From assembly GCA_027486585.1 (NCBI GenBank), contig JAIXOU010000011.1, positions 1 through 64,000 of the forward strand: DNA of 64,000 nucleotides, read 5' to 3'. The translations under genes and the position numbers were made by a program. This document shows, one piece after another, positions 39,154 through 48,997 of the stretch. Source of the stretch: Verrucomicrobiaceae bacterium (GTDB lineage: Bacteria; Verrucomicrobiota; Verrucomicrobiia; Verrucomicrobiales; Verrucomicrobiaceae). The notes below the pieces were generated by a model. That model did not search any database and was not told the DNA's origin. It saw only the letters and a list, made by a program, of their open reading frames with translations. Position 1 is the stretch's first letter. Every line of letters begins with the position of its first letter.

Positions 39154-40503
39154 ATGAACTTTTTCCGTCTTACTTGCCTGATTTCTTTGAGCTTGTTTTT
39201 GCTGGGCACCGTCCAGGCAGCCTCTAGCAAACCCAATCTTGTTTTCATTCTTTGTGACGACCTAGCGCAGGGGGATCTGGGCTGCTATGGACAAAAGTTG
39301 ATTCAGACGCCAAATCTCGACCGCATGGCGGCTGAGGGGACTAGGTTTCCTCAGCTTTATTCAGGGACCAGTGTTTGTGCGCCATCACGATCCTCACTGA
39401 TGACGGGACTGCATACGGGGCACTGCCCGATCCGCGCCAACCGCGAGCTGAAACCAGAGGGCCAAAAACCACTGCCAGCTGGAACGATCACGGTGGCTCA
39501 GGTCCTGAAAAGTGCTGGCTATGCTACCGCCTGCACGGGGAAGTGGGGCATGGGCATGTTTGATACCAGTGGCAGCCCTTTGAAAATGGGTTTTGATCAC
39601 TTCTTCGGCTATAACTGCCAGCGCCATGCGCATAGTTACTTTCCGACCTACCTTTGGAATGATGATAAGCGCGTTGATCTGGATGGAAAAACCTACGCGC
39701 AGAACCTCATTGCCGCGGACACTCTTGCCTGGCTGAGGGCGCACGCTGACGCCCCCTTTTTCCTCTTTCACGCCATCACTCTTCCCCATGGCAATTTCGA
39801 AATAGACGACCTTGGCATTTATAAAGACAAGCCCTGGACCGCACTTCAGAAACGTTATGCTGCCATGGTCACGCGCTTGGATAGTGATGTCGGCCATCTT
39901 CTGGATCTGCTGAAAGAACTGAAGCTGGATGACAAAACCCTCGTCGTCTTTTCAGGCGATAACGGAGCTTCATTTGAGCCTAAATCGGAAGTGGGTAGCC
40001 TCTTTGATCAGTCCATGGGAGGCAAGTTGCGTGGTTTTAAGCGCAGTCTCTATGAGGGAGGATTGCGTCAGGCAGGCATCGCTCGTTGGCCTGGTTCCGT
40101 TCCAGCAGGGAAAGTCAGCAATCAGGCCTGGGCCTTCTGGGATTTTTTGCCAACCGCTGCCGAGCTTGCAGGAGTTCCGCTTTCTTCAGTCCACGATGGT
40201 CAATCGGTCGTCTCTCTTCTCAAGGGCGGCTCTGCACCCTCAAGGGAAGCTTTTTACTGGGAGCTGCACGAAGGTTCCTCTCTGCAAGCAGTGCGCTTCG
40301 GCGACTGGAAAGCCGTCCGCAATGGCCCCTCTAAGCCTATCGAACTCTATGACCTGAAAACCGATCTGGCTGAGTCCAAGAATCTTGCTTCTGAAAAATC
40401 TGACCTCATTGCTAAAGCTGAGGCCCTTATGAAATCGATGCGCACCGAGCACGTCGATTGGCCGTTGGTGGACAAGCAGCCTGGAAAAAAGAAAAAGAAG
40501 TGA
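39154..40503 (+). CDS. secreted sulfatase
   Basis: This 449-residue alkaline-phosphatase-superfamily enzyme has a signal peptide (about 22 residues). The metal-binding [16 protein letters not shown] follows, then the formylglycine motif C75-A-P-S-R. Gly generation needs a formylglycine-generating or anSME enzyme, which is not in this window. Sulfatases are numerous in Verrucomicrobiota that digest sulfated polysaccharides. The frame is open to 39109, but ATG 39154 begins the signal peptide. The substrate is unknown. Confidence 0.92.
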   Translation: MNFFRLTCLISLSLFLLGTVQAASSKPNLVFILCDDLAQGDLGCYGQKLIQTPNLDRMAAEGTRFPQLYSGTSVCAPSRSSLMTGLHTGHCPIRANRELKPEGQKPLPAGTITVAQVLKSAGYATACTGKWGMGMFDTSGSPLKMGFDHFFGYNCQRHAHSYFPTYLWNDDKRVDLDGKTYAQNLIAADTLAWLRAHADAPFFLFHAITLPHGNFEIDDLGIYKDKPWTALQKRYAAMVTRLDSDVGHLLDLLKELKLDDKTLVVFSGDNGASFEPKSEVGSLFDQSMGGKLRGFKRSLYEGGLRQAGIARWPGSVPAGKVSNQAWAFWDFLPTAAELAGVPLSSVHDGQSVVSLLKGGSAPSREAFYWELHEGSSLQAVRFGDWKAVRNGPSKPIELYDLKTDLAESKNLASEKSDLIAKAEALMKSMRTEHVDWPLVDKQPGKKKKK

Positions 40504-40696
40504 GACGCAGGAGTCTTCGAAGGTGGTTCGCCTGTACACTAGTTTTTCCGCTGTTTTTGGGCATAATCGAGAGGTAACTACGGAGTGTTTCTTTCAGCCA
40601 AGGCACCCATTTGGCCCTTTTTACCCTTCCCCTGCCGCTTGACCCTCACCCTCCACGGGGTTACAGACTGCGCCCCCGACCTGCCCTGCCACACTG

Positions 40697-42493
40697 ATGT
40701 CTATCGAACGTACACGCAATTTCTCCATCATCGCTCACATCGATCATGGGAAGACCACACTCTCAGATCGCCTGCTGGAGGCCACACAGACCATCACCGT
40801 GCGCCAGCAGCAGGACCAATTGCTTGATAGCATGGACCTCGAGCGCGAGCGCGGCATCACCATCAAGGCGCATCCGGTGTGCATGAATTACAAGGCCAAA
40901 GACGGCCTTATCTACAAGCTCAACCTGCTCGATACTCCCGGTCACGTGGATTTCAGCTATGAAGTCAGTCGCTCGCTCGCTGCTTGTGAAGGTGCTCTTT
41001 TGCTGGTTGATGCCTCCCAGGGTGTAGAAGCTCAGACGGTGGCCAATCTCAATCTGGCCATGCAGCAGAACCTGCGCGTCATTCCCATCATCAATAAAAT
41101 CGACCTGCCCAGCGCCGATCTGGACAAGGTGAAAAAGCAGCTGGAAGAAATCCTCCAACTCCCCTCTGACGAAGCCGTGCCTGCCAGTGCCAAGATGGGC
41201 ATTGGCATCACCGACATCTTAGAAGCCGTCGTGGCCCTGATTCCACCGCCGACAGATCCCGGAGACGGCTACCTGCGTGCCTCTGTCTTCGACTCCATTT
41301 TTGATCCCTATCGTGGAGTTGTTAGCTATATCCGTGTGATTTCCGGTACGATCGTTCGCGGTCAAAAAGTCCGCCTGATGGCCTCAGGCAACGACTCTGA
41401 AATCAAGGATCTTGGCACTTTCCGGCCAAAGATGGTCGCTTGTGACAAACTGGAAGCAGGAGACGTGGGCTACATCATTGCGAACGTCAAAACCACCGCT
41501 GATGTAAAAATTGGTGATACCCTCACGGAGTCCCGCAAGCCTGCCCCAGAACCACTTCCAGGATTCAAAGAAATTCATCCCCTTGTTTTCAGCGGCATCT
41601 ATCCTGTCAGCACCGACGACTTCGAAGCACTCAAGCTCGCGGTCGGAAAGCTCCAGATCAACGACGCTGCTTTTACCTTCATGGCCGAAAGTTCGGCCGC
41701 ACTCGGTTTTGGTTTCCGCTGTGGATTCCTCGGGCTGCTGCACATGGAGATCATCCAGGAGCGACTTCGCCGCGAGTTCAACATGGATGTCATTTCCACC
41801 TATCCGTCCGTTATTTACGAAGTCCGTAAGACCGATGGCACTGAGCTCTTGGTCGATAATCCGACCTTCCTCCCGCCTGCGAACGAAATTGACGAGATCC
41901 GCGAGCCTGTGGTGAAAGTCTTCATCATGATCCCCAATGAGCACATCGGTGACATGATGCAGCTCGTTATGGAAAAACGCGGCCAGGTCAACAACACCGA
42001 GACTCTCGACGACCGCCGCGTGCTCCTGCACACCGTCATGCCACTGAATGAAATCCTTGTGGACTTCAACGACAAGATGAAGTCCATCACCCGTGGTTAC
42101 GGTAGCATGGACTATGAGCACGCTGGCTATAAAGTGGATGACCTCGTGAAGATGGACATCCTCATCGCCGGAGATCATGTCGATGCCTTCTCCTGCATCG
42201 TCCATCGTGGCAAGGCCGAATCCCGTGGCCGTGCTCTTTGCGCCAAGCTCAAAGAAGTCATCCCGCAGCAGCTCTTTGTCGTCGCCATTCAGGCCGCTAT
42301 CGGTGCCAAATTCATCGCCCGAGAAAGCATCAGCGCCCTGCGTAAAGACGTGACCGCCAAATGCTATGGCGGTGACATTTCACGTAAGCGCAAACTCCTC
42401 GATAAGCAGAAGGAAGGTAAAAAGCGCATGAAAGCCATCGGCCGCGTGAACATCCCACAGGAAGCGTTCATTGAAGTGCTGAAGAATAACTAA
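40697..42493 (+). CDS. lepA: elongation factor 4 (LepA)
   Basis: This 598-residue GTPase acts on ribosomes and biogenesis. G1 is IAHIDHGKTT, G3 is DTPGHVDF and G4 is NKID. The C-terminal domain (ending SRKRKLLDKQKEGKKRMK) is specific to LepA rather than EF-G. Length is normal. The rhodanese gene follows after six bases and is likely cotranscribed. Confidence 0.97.
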   Translation: MSIERTRNFSIIAHIDHGKTTLSDRLLEATQTITVRQQQDQLLDSMDLERERGITIKAHPVCMNYKAKDGLIYKLNLLDTPGHVDFSYEVSRSLAACEGALLLVDASQGVEAQTVANLNLAMQQNLRVIPIINKIDLPSADLDKVKKQLEEILQLPSDEAVPASAKMGIGITDILEAVVALIPPPTDPGDGYLRASVFDSIFDPYRGVVSYIRVISGTIVRGQKVRLMASGNDSEIKDLGTFRPKMVACDKLEAGDVGYIIANVKTTADVKIGDTLTESRKPAPEPLPGFKEIHPLVFSGIYPVSTDDFEALKLAVGKLQINDAAFTFMAESSAALGFGFRCGFLGLLHMEIIQERLRREFNMDVISTYPSVIYEVRKTDGTELLVDNPTFLPPANEIDEIREPVVKVFIMIPNEHIGDMMQLVMEKRGQVNNTETLDDRRVLLHTVMPLNEILVDFNDKMKSITRGYGSMDYEHAGYKVDDLVKMDILIAGDHVDAFSCIVHRGKAESRGRALCAKLKEVIPQQLFVVAIQAAIGAKFIARESISALRKDVTAKCYGGDISRKRKLLDKQKEGKKRMKAIGRVNIPQEAFIEVLKNN

Positions 42494-42499
42494 ACTGTC

Positions 42500-42886
42500 A
42501 TGAATCGACTCGCCTTTGTCCTTTGCCTCATTACTGCACTCACACTTCCCGCCATGGCAGAAGACAAAGTTAAACACGTCGATCCTGAAGCGGCGGCCAA
42601 ATTGATTCAGGCTGGCGGTATCACCATCCTGGACGTCCGCACAGCGGATGAGTTCAGTGAAGGTCATCTCAAAGACGCCAAGAACGCCGACATCCTCTCG
42701 AAGGACTTCGCCACTCAACTCAGCGCTCTGGACAAAGCCAAACCTATTCTCGTCCACTGCCAAGCTGGTGGACGCAGTACGCGCGCTCTGCCCACCTTAG
42801 AAAAACTGGGTTTCACCACGGTCTATCATCTCGATGGCGGCATGAACGACTGGCTGAAAGCTGGTAAGCCTGTGGTAAAGCCCTAA
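42500..42886 (+). CDS. secreted rhodanese-domain protein
   Basis: This 128-residue protein has a signal peptide (MNRLAFVLCLITALTLPAMA) and a single rhodanese domain. Its active-site Cys87 is in the loop HCQAGGRSTRA. It may act as a periplasmic sulfurtransferase or a persulfide carrier. It follows lepA with six bases between them. Confidence 0.9.
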   Translation: MNRLAFVLCLITALTLPAMAEDKVKHVDPEAAAKLIQAGGITILDVRTADEFSEGHLKDAKNADILSKDFATQLSALDKAKPILVHCQAGGRSTRALPTLEKLGFTTVYHLDGGMNDWLKAGKPVVKP

Positions 42887-43014
42887 GCAGGACGCAATTG
42901 ATAAGGTCTAAGGTCGTGCCAAGACGTCAATAAGTGAGGGAAGGGGGATTCACGTTCGTTAAACTGCCGCAAACGTCTTGAGAGACCGTCAGGAAGGCTT
43001 TACAGGAAAGCCTG

Positions 43015-45492
43015 ATGCCTCGCCCCCTCCATTTGCCTGAATTATTGTCTCCTGCTGGAAACTGGGAGTGTGCCCGCGCGGCGGTGGCCAATGGTGCAGA
43101 TGCAATCTTTTTTGGACTGCCAAAATTCAATGCGCGGATGCGGGCCGATAATTTCACGGCGGAGGATCTGCCTGAGCTGATGCGCTTTCTCCATCAGCAT
43201 GGCGTCAAAGGTTACTGCGCGTTTAATGTGCTTATCTTTACCAGTGAGCTGGGGGATGCTGAGCAGCAACTGCGTGTGCTGGAGTCGGCGGGTGTCGATG
43301 CCGTGATCGTGCAGGATCTCGGTCTAGCACGCATGGTGAAAGCTTTGACCCCCGGACTGCGCTTGCATGCTAGCACGCAGATGACAATCACTTCCCCTGA
43401 GGGGCTGGAGCTGGCCAAAGGACTGGGTATTGATCAGGCGGTGCTGTCTCGTGAGCTGAGCTTGCGGGAGTTGGAACGCTTCACGGCGAATGATTCGCCC
43501 GAATTGCCGCTGGAAGTCTTTGTGCATGGAGCGCTTTGTGTGGCCTACAGTGGTCAGTGCCTGACGAGTGAGTCCCTGGGCCGCCGCAGTGCGAACCGAG
43601 GCGAGTGCGCTCAGGCCTGCCGAATGCCTTATGAAATGATCGTGGATGGGGAACTGCGTGATCTGGGAGATAAACGCTACCTGCTGAGCCCGCAAGATCT
43701 GAGCGCCGTGCAGGAGATCCCGAGACTGATCGAGCTAGGCATCCGTAGCTTCAAGATCGAAGGACGACTCAAGACTCCCGATTATGTCGCCGCCGTGACG
43801 CGGGTTTACCGGAAGGCCATTGATGCGGCCCTGGCCGATCAGGATCTCACTCAGGTGATCACGGAAGAGGATCGCTATGAGCTGGAGATGACCTTTTCCC
43901 GTGGTCTCTACAGTGGCTGGATGCATGGTGTGAATCACCAGGAGCTGGTGGGTGCCATGTATGGGAAAAAGCGTGGCTATTATGTTGGCGTGGTGCGATC
44001 CGTAAACAAAGACGCGGTTGAGCTGGAGGAGATGCCGTCGCATCTAAAAAACGGTGACGGCGTCGTCTTTGAGAACCTGAAAAACACCAATGATGAGCAG
44101 GGCGGCCGCATCTATGGCATCCATGGGAACTGGATCGAGTTTCAACGGGATCGCCTGCACTTCCAGAGCATCAAGCCAGGAATGCGTCTCTTTAAAACGG
44201 GTGACCAAGCGCTGGAGCAGCGTCTGAGGCAGACCTTTGCAGGTGACATTCCCCTGCGCCGGAAGGCGAAGCTGGATCTTGTGATCACGGGCGAGGTCGG
44301 GGAGCCGCTGGTCGTTTTTGTGAGTGGCACGGAGGTCAAAGTCGAGTCGAGCATGGTGCTCGATGCCGCGCGTCAGCGTCCGCTGAATGAGGAGGTGCTG
44401 CGTGCGCAGCTAGGACGTCTCGGCGGCACGCCGTATGAGCTCGGTGCGCTGGATTGTCAAATCGTGGGTGAGGTGATGCTGCCTGTGAGTGAGCTGAACC
44501 GGATGCGCCGTGCGCTGGTGGATGCGATGGCGCAGCGTGTCGATGTCGGCGATTCTGAAACGGCTAAGCAACGCGTGGCGCCGACCTTTGCCTCCGTCAC
44601 CGAGATGCTGGCCAAAGTGGGTGCTGAGGTGAATGCGACGCCGGTAAATCCGACGCTTCACGTTCTCTGCCGCAGCGCCGATCAGATCGAGGCTGCACTG
44701 GCTGCGGGCGTCACGGAACTCTACGTGGACTTTGAAGACATTCGTCTCTATTCAGATGCCGTGAAGCGCGTGAAGGATCACGGAGCCGCGCGCATTTATC
44801 TGGCGACACCGCGCATTCAGAAGTCAGGAGAAGCGGGTTTCTTTAAGCTCATTTCAAGAGCTGAGCCACATGGAGTGCTGATTCGGAATCTCGGTGCCAT
44901 TTCCTTTTTCAAAGATGAGGGCATTCCTGTCACCGGTGATTTTTCTCTGAATGTGTCGAATCCACTCACCGCTGAGTTTTTAAAGCAAACAGGCCTGGAG
45001 CGCCTAACGATCAGTTACGATCTGAATGTGGATCAGGTGCTCAATCTCCTGCATGGAGCGCCGCCTGAGTGGTTTGAGATCACGCTGCATCAGCACATGC
45101 CGATGTTTCACATGGAGCACTGTGCCTTCGCCGCCTTCCTTTCCACCGGCACCGATTTCACCAATTGCGGTCGCCCCTGTGAGAAGCATAAAGTCACGTT
45201 GCGGGATCGTGTGGGCATGGAGCATCCTTTAAAAGCGGATGTTGGCTGCCGGAACACACTCTTTAATGCTGTGCCACAGACGGGAGCTCAATATTTTGCA
45301 GGCCTCATGCAGACCGGCTTGCGGCATTATCGCGTGGAGCTTTTGGAGCAAAATCGGGAGGAAGCCGCTCGGGTGATCCGCACCTATCAGGATCTACTGA
45401 TCGGACAACGTGGAGGTGAGGATATCTGGCGTGATTTGAAGGCGCAATCTCAGCTCGGCGTGACCCGTGGCACGATGGCGGACATGATTTGA
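43015..45492 (+). CDS. U32-family protein (peptidase U32 / RlhA-like)
   Basis: This 825-residue protein has the U32 N-domain (LLSPAGNWECARAAVANGAD) and the cysteine cluster GECAQACRMPYE around residues 195-206, with the further domains of long U32 proteins. Relatives hydroxylate tRNA or 23S rRNA using an iron-sulfur centre and prephenate, so this may be an RNA-hydroxylase rather than a peptidase. The assignment to RlhA itself is unproven. The start is ATG 43015. Confidence 0.87.
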   Translation: MPRPLHLPELLSPAGNWECARAAVANGADAIFFGLPKFNARMRADNFTAEDLPELMRFLHQHGVKGYCAFNVLIFTSELGDAEQQLRVLESAGVDAVIVQDLGLARMVKALTPGLRLHASTQMTITSPEGLELAKGLGIDQAVLSRELSLRELERFTANDSPELPLEVFVHGALCVAYSGQCLTSESLGRRSANRGECAQACRMPYEMIVDGELRDLGDKRYLLSPQDLSAVQEIPRLIELGIRSFKIEGRLKTPDYVAAVTRVYRKAIDAALADQDLTQVITEEDRYELEMTFSRGLYSGWMHGVNHQELVGAMYGKKRGYYVGVVRSVNKDAVELEEMPSHLKNGDGVVFENLKNTNDEQGGRIYGIHGNWIEFQRDRLHFQSIKPGMRLFKTGDQALEQRLRQTFAGDIPLRRKAKLDLVITGEVGEPLVVFVSGTEVKVESSMVLDAARQRPLNEEVLRAQLGRLGGTPYELGALDCQIVGEVMLPVSELNRMRRALVDAMAQRVDVGDSETAKQRVAPTFASVTEMLAKVGAEVNATPVNPTLHVLCRSADQIEAALAAGVTELYVDFEDIRLYSDAVKRVKDHGAARIYLATPRIQKSGEAGFFKLISRAEPHGVLIRNLGAISFFKDEGIPVTGDFSLNVSNPLTAEFLKQTGLERLTISYDLNVDQVLNLLHGAPPEWFEITLHQHMPMFHMEHCAFAAFLSTGTDFTNCGRPCEKHKVTLRDRVGMEHPLKADVGCRNTLFNAVPQTGAQYFAGLMQTGLRHYRVELLEQNREEAARVIRTYQDLLIGQRGGEDIWRDLKAQSQLGVTRGTMADMI

Positions 45493-45542
45493 GGTGGGAA
45501 CTCCCCCATTCAATCTGTGCAATGGATTAAGCTCGCCAGCGT

Positions 45543-46031
45543 CTATTCCCGTAGCCAGCGCTGCATGACAGGATAGGCTTCGGCACCGTGTTCTGCGGCT
45601 TTCTGGGCGTCGTAGCAAAGTCCCATCCATTGGAGCAGAGGCACGGCTAGGAAGTGACCGGCACGGAAGTTTTCCAAAAGGGAGTCGGAGCCGCTGCGGT
45701 AGCCGTGGGGGTGGAAGACAATGGCGGGATCGATGTCGATATGCAGGGCAGCGGCATAAGACCAGGCGATAGCGGCCATTTCTTCACCGCCGCCGACGGC
45801 GAGGTTTCCTCCTGCTTGTCGGCGCTCTTCGGGCGTGCTGATGGCTAGATGTCCGGCCTCATGCAGGATGTCTCCAGGGTAAAGCAGCTTGTTTTCGTCC
45901 ACCAAGATGCAACCGCCCTCAAGCGCTAGACCAGGTAGAAAAGTGCCCTCTTCTAAATCGCAGGAGCGGATGGGAAGTTGAATACTCTCCAGGAACGTGG
46001 CGATCTTTTCCGTGATGGGGTTGGTGAACAT
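45543..46031 (-). CDS. small HEAGH (zincin-like) protein
   Basis: This 162-residue protein has the metal-binding signature H57-E58-A-G-H61 inside GDILHEAGHLAIS, a minimal HExxH motif as in gluzincins and IrrE-type proteins. No signal peptide or membrane segment is seen. It ends the leftward operon with cysC, sulfotransferase and hydroxylase. Whether it is an active protease is unknown. Confidence 0.7.
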   Translation of the reverse strand: MFTNPITEKIATFLESIQLPIRSCDLEEGTFLPGLALEGGCILVDENKLLYPGDILHEAGHLAISTPEERRQAGGNLAVGGGEEMAAIAWSYAAALHIDIDPAIVFHPHGYRSGSDSLLENFRAGHFLAVPLLQWMGLCYDAQKAAEHGAEAYPVMQRWLRE

Positions 46032-46064
46032 GAAAGTATCTGCCGCGTGAGGCTTCAGTCGAGG

Positions 46065-46580
46065 TTACGCCAAAAGGAAGTCCAATACTTGGGTCAAGCT
46101 TTCAGGCAGTGTCTGCGTGCGGGTATCGACACTGAGGTCTGCGTCCGTTGGAGGCTCAAAGGCGGAGTCTTTGCCCGCGAAATCGCGGATCTGCCCAGCC
46201 TCAGCACGGGCATACAGCCCTTTTACATCACGATTGGCACTGGTCTGGTAGTCGCAGTCGAGGAAGATTTCGTGAAATGGGATGGGTTGAATGATCGAGC
46301 GAGCGGCAGCGCGCAGGCTTTGAGTGGGAGTGATCAGCGCGACTAGTACCACCAGCCCCTGCTGGCAGGCTAAGCGGGCCACTTCGGCCGTGCGGCGGAC
46401 ATTTTCAGCACGGTCTGTGGCGCTAAACTGCAAGTCTCGGCTCAGGCCTGCACGGAGTTCATCTCCGTCTAGCCGCAGACAGGGGATGTTGTTCTGCTTT
46501 AAATGGTCTGCCACGGCGGCGCTGAGACTGGTTTTACCCGCGCCAGACAAACCGTAAAACCAGATAACGGAGGGAGTCAT
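46065..46580 (-). CDS. cysC: adenylylsulfate (APS) kinase
   Basis: This 171-residue kinase makes PAPS from APS and ATP. The P-loop is G10-LSGAGK16-TS, and later motifs include DGDELRAGL and FAGKDSAFEPP. The usual ISPFR segment reads ITPTQSLR here, so the Ser that is phosphorylated in some enzymes is Thr. It lies 19 bases downstream of the sulfotransferase gene, giving a source of PAPS for it. No cysDN is nearby. Confidence 0.92.
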   Translation of the reverse strand: MTPSVIWFYGLSGAGKTSLSAAVADHLKQNNIPCLRLDGDELRAGLSRDLQFSATDRAENVRRTAEVARLACQQGLVVLVALITPTQSLRAAARSIIQPIPFHEIFLDCDYQTSANRDVKGLYARAEAGQIRDFAGKDSAFEPPTDADLSVDTRTQTLPESLTQVLDFLLA

Positions 46581-46599
46581 GCAGGGGTTGGGTGACGAG

Positions 46600-47562
46600 T
46601 TAGAGCTGACGCAATTGATCGTAGAGAGGATCTAGCAGCGTAGTGCAGAGCCGGCGAATCTCCTCGCTGGCTTCTTTCTGCTTGGACTCAACATCTGGCT
46701 GGAAGTGCTCTGTGGGTGACTTGGCGTGAAAGGCGGTTTTTTCCCGCATGACTTGGATCTGCTCTGCGGTCAGCTTCAGCCCAAAGTGCGGGGCAATTTC
46801 GGTAATCACGGATTCCGGAAGGCCCGTGTAATCCAAGGCTTTGCCTGCCTGTGGCTCTAGATGCTGGAGCGCAGACTTCAGCAAAGATTCCAGGATGCGG
46901 GCCATGTACTCGGTCTGCGTCATGTACTGCACTGAAGCTGGGTCAATCCCCGTTTGATCCTCGGTCAGGTAATTGCGGATCATGTGCATTCCGGGGCTGC
47001 GCATGGCAGAGACCATGACCTCCAGCGGATTCCGGTAGAGGAAAACCCAGGGCGTATCGGGGAAGGCACGCCTGAGCAGCGGCAGGTCAAAGACGTGCCA
47101 GGCGTCTAACTTTACGTAGAGCCTTTTTTCTCCATTGCGTGGCTGACTGATGGCATTCATCCAGGCACGCAGGTAGGTCATGCGTTGTTCGTCACTGTAG
47201 CCGCGCCGGTCTAGCCGCAGCAGCGTATCCACCGGCTGCGGCTCGGAGAGAACGGTGTGTTCGGCCACTGTGTCTAGCATTTGGCAGGCCAGCGTGGAGC
47301 CGCAGCGTGACATGTGATAGATGAAGCCGCTCGGCTCCAGCCCTTGGTTCTGGGCTTGCCGCTCCACCAGCATGTCCAGCGTCGTCTTGTGGCGGAAGAG
47401 TAGGTTGAAAGGCTTTCGAAGCTCATTCTGCACCGTGTGATCAAAGAACGGCTCAGAGAATCGGCGCGCACCAAAGCGGCACCAGTCCACGATGGGTTCC
47501 TGCGTAAAATGCGTGATGCTGATGGGCAGCCAGCCGTCGAGTGGGTCGCTTGCTCGGCTCAT
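46600..47562 (-). CDS. sulfotransferase-like protein
   Basis: This 320-residue protein has a PAPS-phosphate-binding-like loop HMSRCGSTLACQML and a later VFLYRNPLEVMVSAMRS that fits the 3'-phosphate-binding motif. It would transfer sulfate to a hydroxyl on a protein, lipid or sugar. ATG 47562 overlaps the upstream hydroxylase stop by four bases (ATGA); AGGAAT upstream may serve as ribosome site. A frame to 47583 exists but overlaps more. APS kinase lies downstream. Confidence 0.85.
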   Translation of the reverse strand: MSRASDPLDGWLPISITHFTQEPIVDWCRFGARRFSEPFFDHTVQNELRKPFNLLFRHKTTLDMLVERQAQNQGLEPSGFIYHMSRCGSTLACQMLDTVAEHTVLSEPQPVDTLLRLDRRGYSDEQRMTYLRAWMNAISQPRNGEKRLYVKLDAWHVFDLPLLRRAFPDTPWVFLYRNPLEVMVSAMRSPGMHMIRNYLTEDQTGIDPASVQYMTQTEYMARILESLLKSALQHLEPQAGKALDYTGLPESVITEIAPHFGLKLTAEQIQVMREKTAFHAKSPTEHFQPDVESKQKEASEEIRRLCTTLLDPLYDQLRQL

Positions 47563-48344
47563 AAGATATTCCTTTCCATCCAAGAGCGGCGCGCGGATTG
47601 CAGCGCTGCCGTCACATCTTCCTCTAGAAAGCTAAAACCACGCAGCTGAGCCAGTCCCATGATCCGCTGGATAAAGGCAGGCTGATCCGTGATGCCGATC
47701 AGCTCCTCTTGCAGGGCCGGCTCTTGTAGCACCTGGCGGTGAAAGGTCTCGTAGCTGGATTCTTCACCTGCACTTGCTTCCCCCTGAGAAATCAGGTCAC
47801 GCAGCCAACCATTGAGCTGGCAGTCGATTACTAGATGCACACGATCTGTCATCCCACGGTTCTGCACACGGTGGGGTTGGTTCAGGTCTAGATACCAGCA
47901 TTCTCCCTCGGCCATGCGGATGCGGCGGTTGTTCAGGTAAAACTCCACCTGCGGGTTCGTGATCACTGGCACATGCAGCCGCACCTCGCCGGCATCATAG
48001 CCTAAATCGTAGTCGCGGTGCTCGCGGATGATGGACCCCGCAGTCAACCGCAGCAGCCGCACCGAGCGCAGCGGGCATTGGAAGGACTCGATCACCGCCT
48101 GCAAATGTAGGCACTCTTGGAGCAGTGCCGTATTGGCGAAGTCGCCGTGGGAGGTATCCGCATAAATGGCCCCGTCTTTTCCGCCCACACTGCGCAGGGC
48201 CGCGCCGCTCCAGTCGCCGGAAAAGAACCCCGTATTGAAGTGGGCCACCCACTCCGCAGAGCCCAGCATGGCTAGGTCTGCCTGCAAGCCTGCTGGGTCA
48301 AAAACCAGCGGTAGTTTGGCAGCATTTGGGGGTGGAGAAGACAT
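47559..48344 (-). CDS. Asp/Asn beta-hydroxylase-like 2-oxoglutarate dioxygenase
   Basis: This 261-residue protein has the Asp/Asn hydroxylase fold. Iron ligands are H109-x-D111 (REHRDYDLG) and probably H158 (LNQPHRV), with a basic residue in DRVHLVID for 2-oxoglutarate. It would hydroxylate a peptide or small molecule. The frame is open to 48437, but the added part lies in an inverted-repeat element, so ATG 48344 (MSSPPPNAAK) is preferred. It is the first gene of the leftward operon. Confidence 0.85.
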   Translation of the reverse strand: MSSPPPNAAKLPLVFDPAGLQADLAMLGSAEWVAHFNTGFFSGDWSGAALRSVGGKDGAIYADTSHGDFANTALLQECLHLQAVIESFQCPLRSVRLLRLTAGSIIREHRDYDLGYDAGEVRLHVPVITNPQVEFYLNNRRIRMAEGECWYLDLNQPHRVQNRGMTDRVHLVIDCQLNGWLRDLISQGEASAGEESSYETFHRQVLQEPALQEELIGITDQPAFIQRIMGLAQLRGFSFLEEDVTAALQSARRSWMERNIL

Positions 48345-48411
48345 GGATCCAAGAGACTGGCAGGGCAAAAAGCTTTGTAAAGGCCCATGGCATAATGATG
48401 CAGGTTTGCAG

Positions 48412-48530
48412 AGTGTTGCAGACTTTCCAGCCTGCATGAAGTGCCGCAGATCGAAGAGATCTGCTTTCGTGCGGAGATCTTTCTGGAGAATGGCGAATCA
48501 AAGAATGCAGACTGGAAAGTCTGCAACACT
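48412..48530. repeat. MITE-like inverted-repeat element
   Basis: Arms of 25 bases (48412-48436 and 48506-48530) are inverted copies with one mismatch, each containing GCAGACTTTCCAG or its complement. The 69-base interior has its own hairpin, GCAGATC-GAAGA-GATCTGC (48446-48464 region). No transposase or coding frame is within. It lies between the divergent hydroxylase and DUF6916 genes, where it may affect both promoters. Confidence 0.75.
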
Positions 48531-48614
48531 ATCCTCCGACTTTAAAATGGCCCAGATTGATCTTGGCAAATCACCTGTGAAGTGTTACAAGAGATGCTTA
48601 ACCAAGTTCCGACG

Positions 48615-48965
48615 ATGAGTGATACGATTTCCAGGCCTGCTGATTCCACTTCCCGCTCTTTAGAGATCGCGGATCTGACGGTTGATGTCTTTGCACCGCT
48701 AGAGCAGCAGACGTTTCAGCTTCATTATGGGACTGCTGAGCCTGCGCCGCTGCTGCTGCTTTCTGCGAAAGCGGGGCCGGCATCTCATGCTCGCCCAGGG
48801 GGACGTGCGCCTTTTTCGCTGCTGTTTCGGGCTGGCTCGCGCGAGTTTTATGTGCCGCAGGGCACCTATTCGCTGGAGCACCCGCAGATCGGTCGGCCAG
48901 AGATCTTTTTTGTGCCCATCGGCCCAGATGATGCTGGCATGTTGTTTCAGGTTGTCTTCAGTTAA
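48615..48965 (+). CDS. DUF6916-like protein, cytoplasmic form
   Basis: This 116-residue beta-rich protein shares a clear pattern with the Tat-signal protein at 52155: FAPL-x3-T/P-F, then a Gly region, RP, and FSLLF/FTLKF, followed by G-x-YS/HS-x2-H-x-Q-x-G. The family is recalled as DUF6916, which occurs next to tail-collar genes. It has no signal peptide. ATG 48615 is used; the frame extends to 48582. It begins the collar cluster, 32 bases ahead of the first collar gene. Confidence 0.68.
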   Translation: MSDTISRPADSTSRSLEIADLTVDVFAPLEQQTFQLHYGTAEPAPLLLLSAKAGPASHARPGGRAPFSLLFRAGSREFYVPQGTYSLEHPQIGRPEIFFVPIGPDDAGMLFQVVFS

Positions 48966-48997
48966 ATCATCTTTTTCACCTCACACCGCTACACACC

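Noticed and set aside
41384-42205. 273-codon frame opposite lepA
   Set aside because: It is a shadow of lepA; the His/Asp/Val-rich product has no domain.
48345-48437. N-terminal extension of the hydroxylase
   Set aside because: The extra codons lie in the inverted-repeat element, and the product there is not hydroxylase-like, so ATG 48344 is used.
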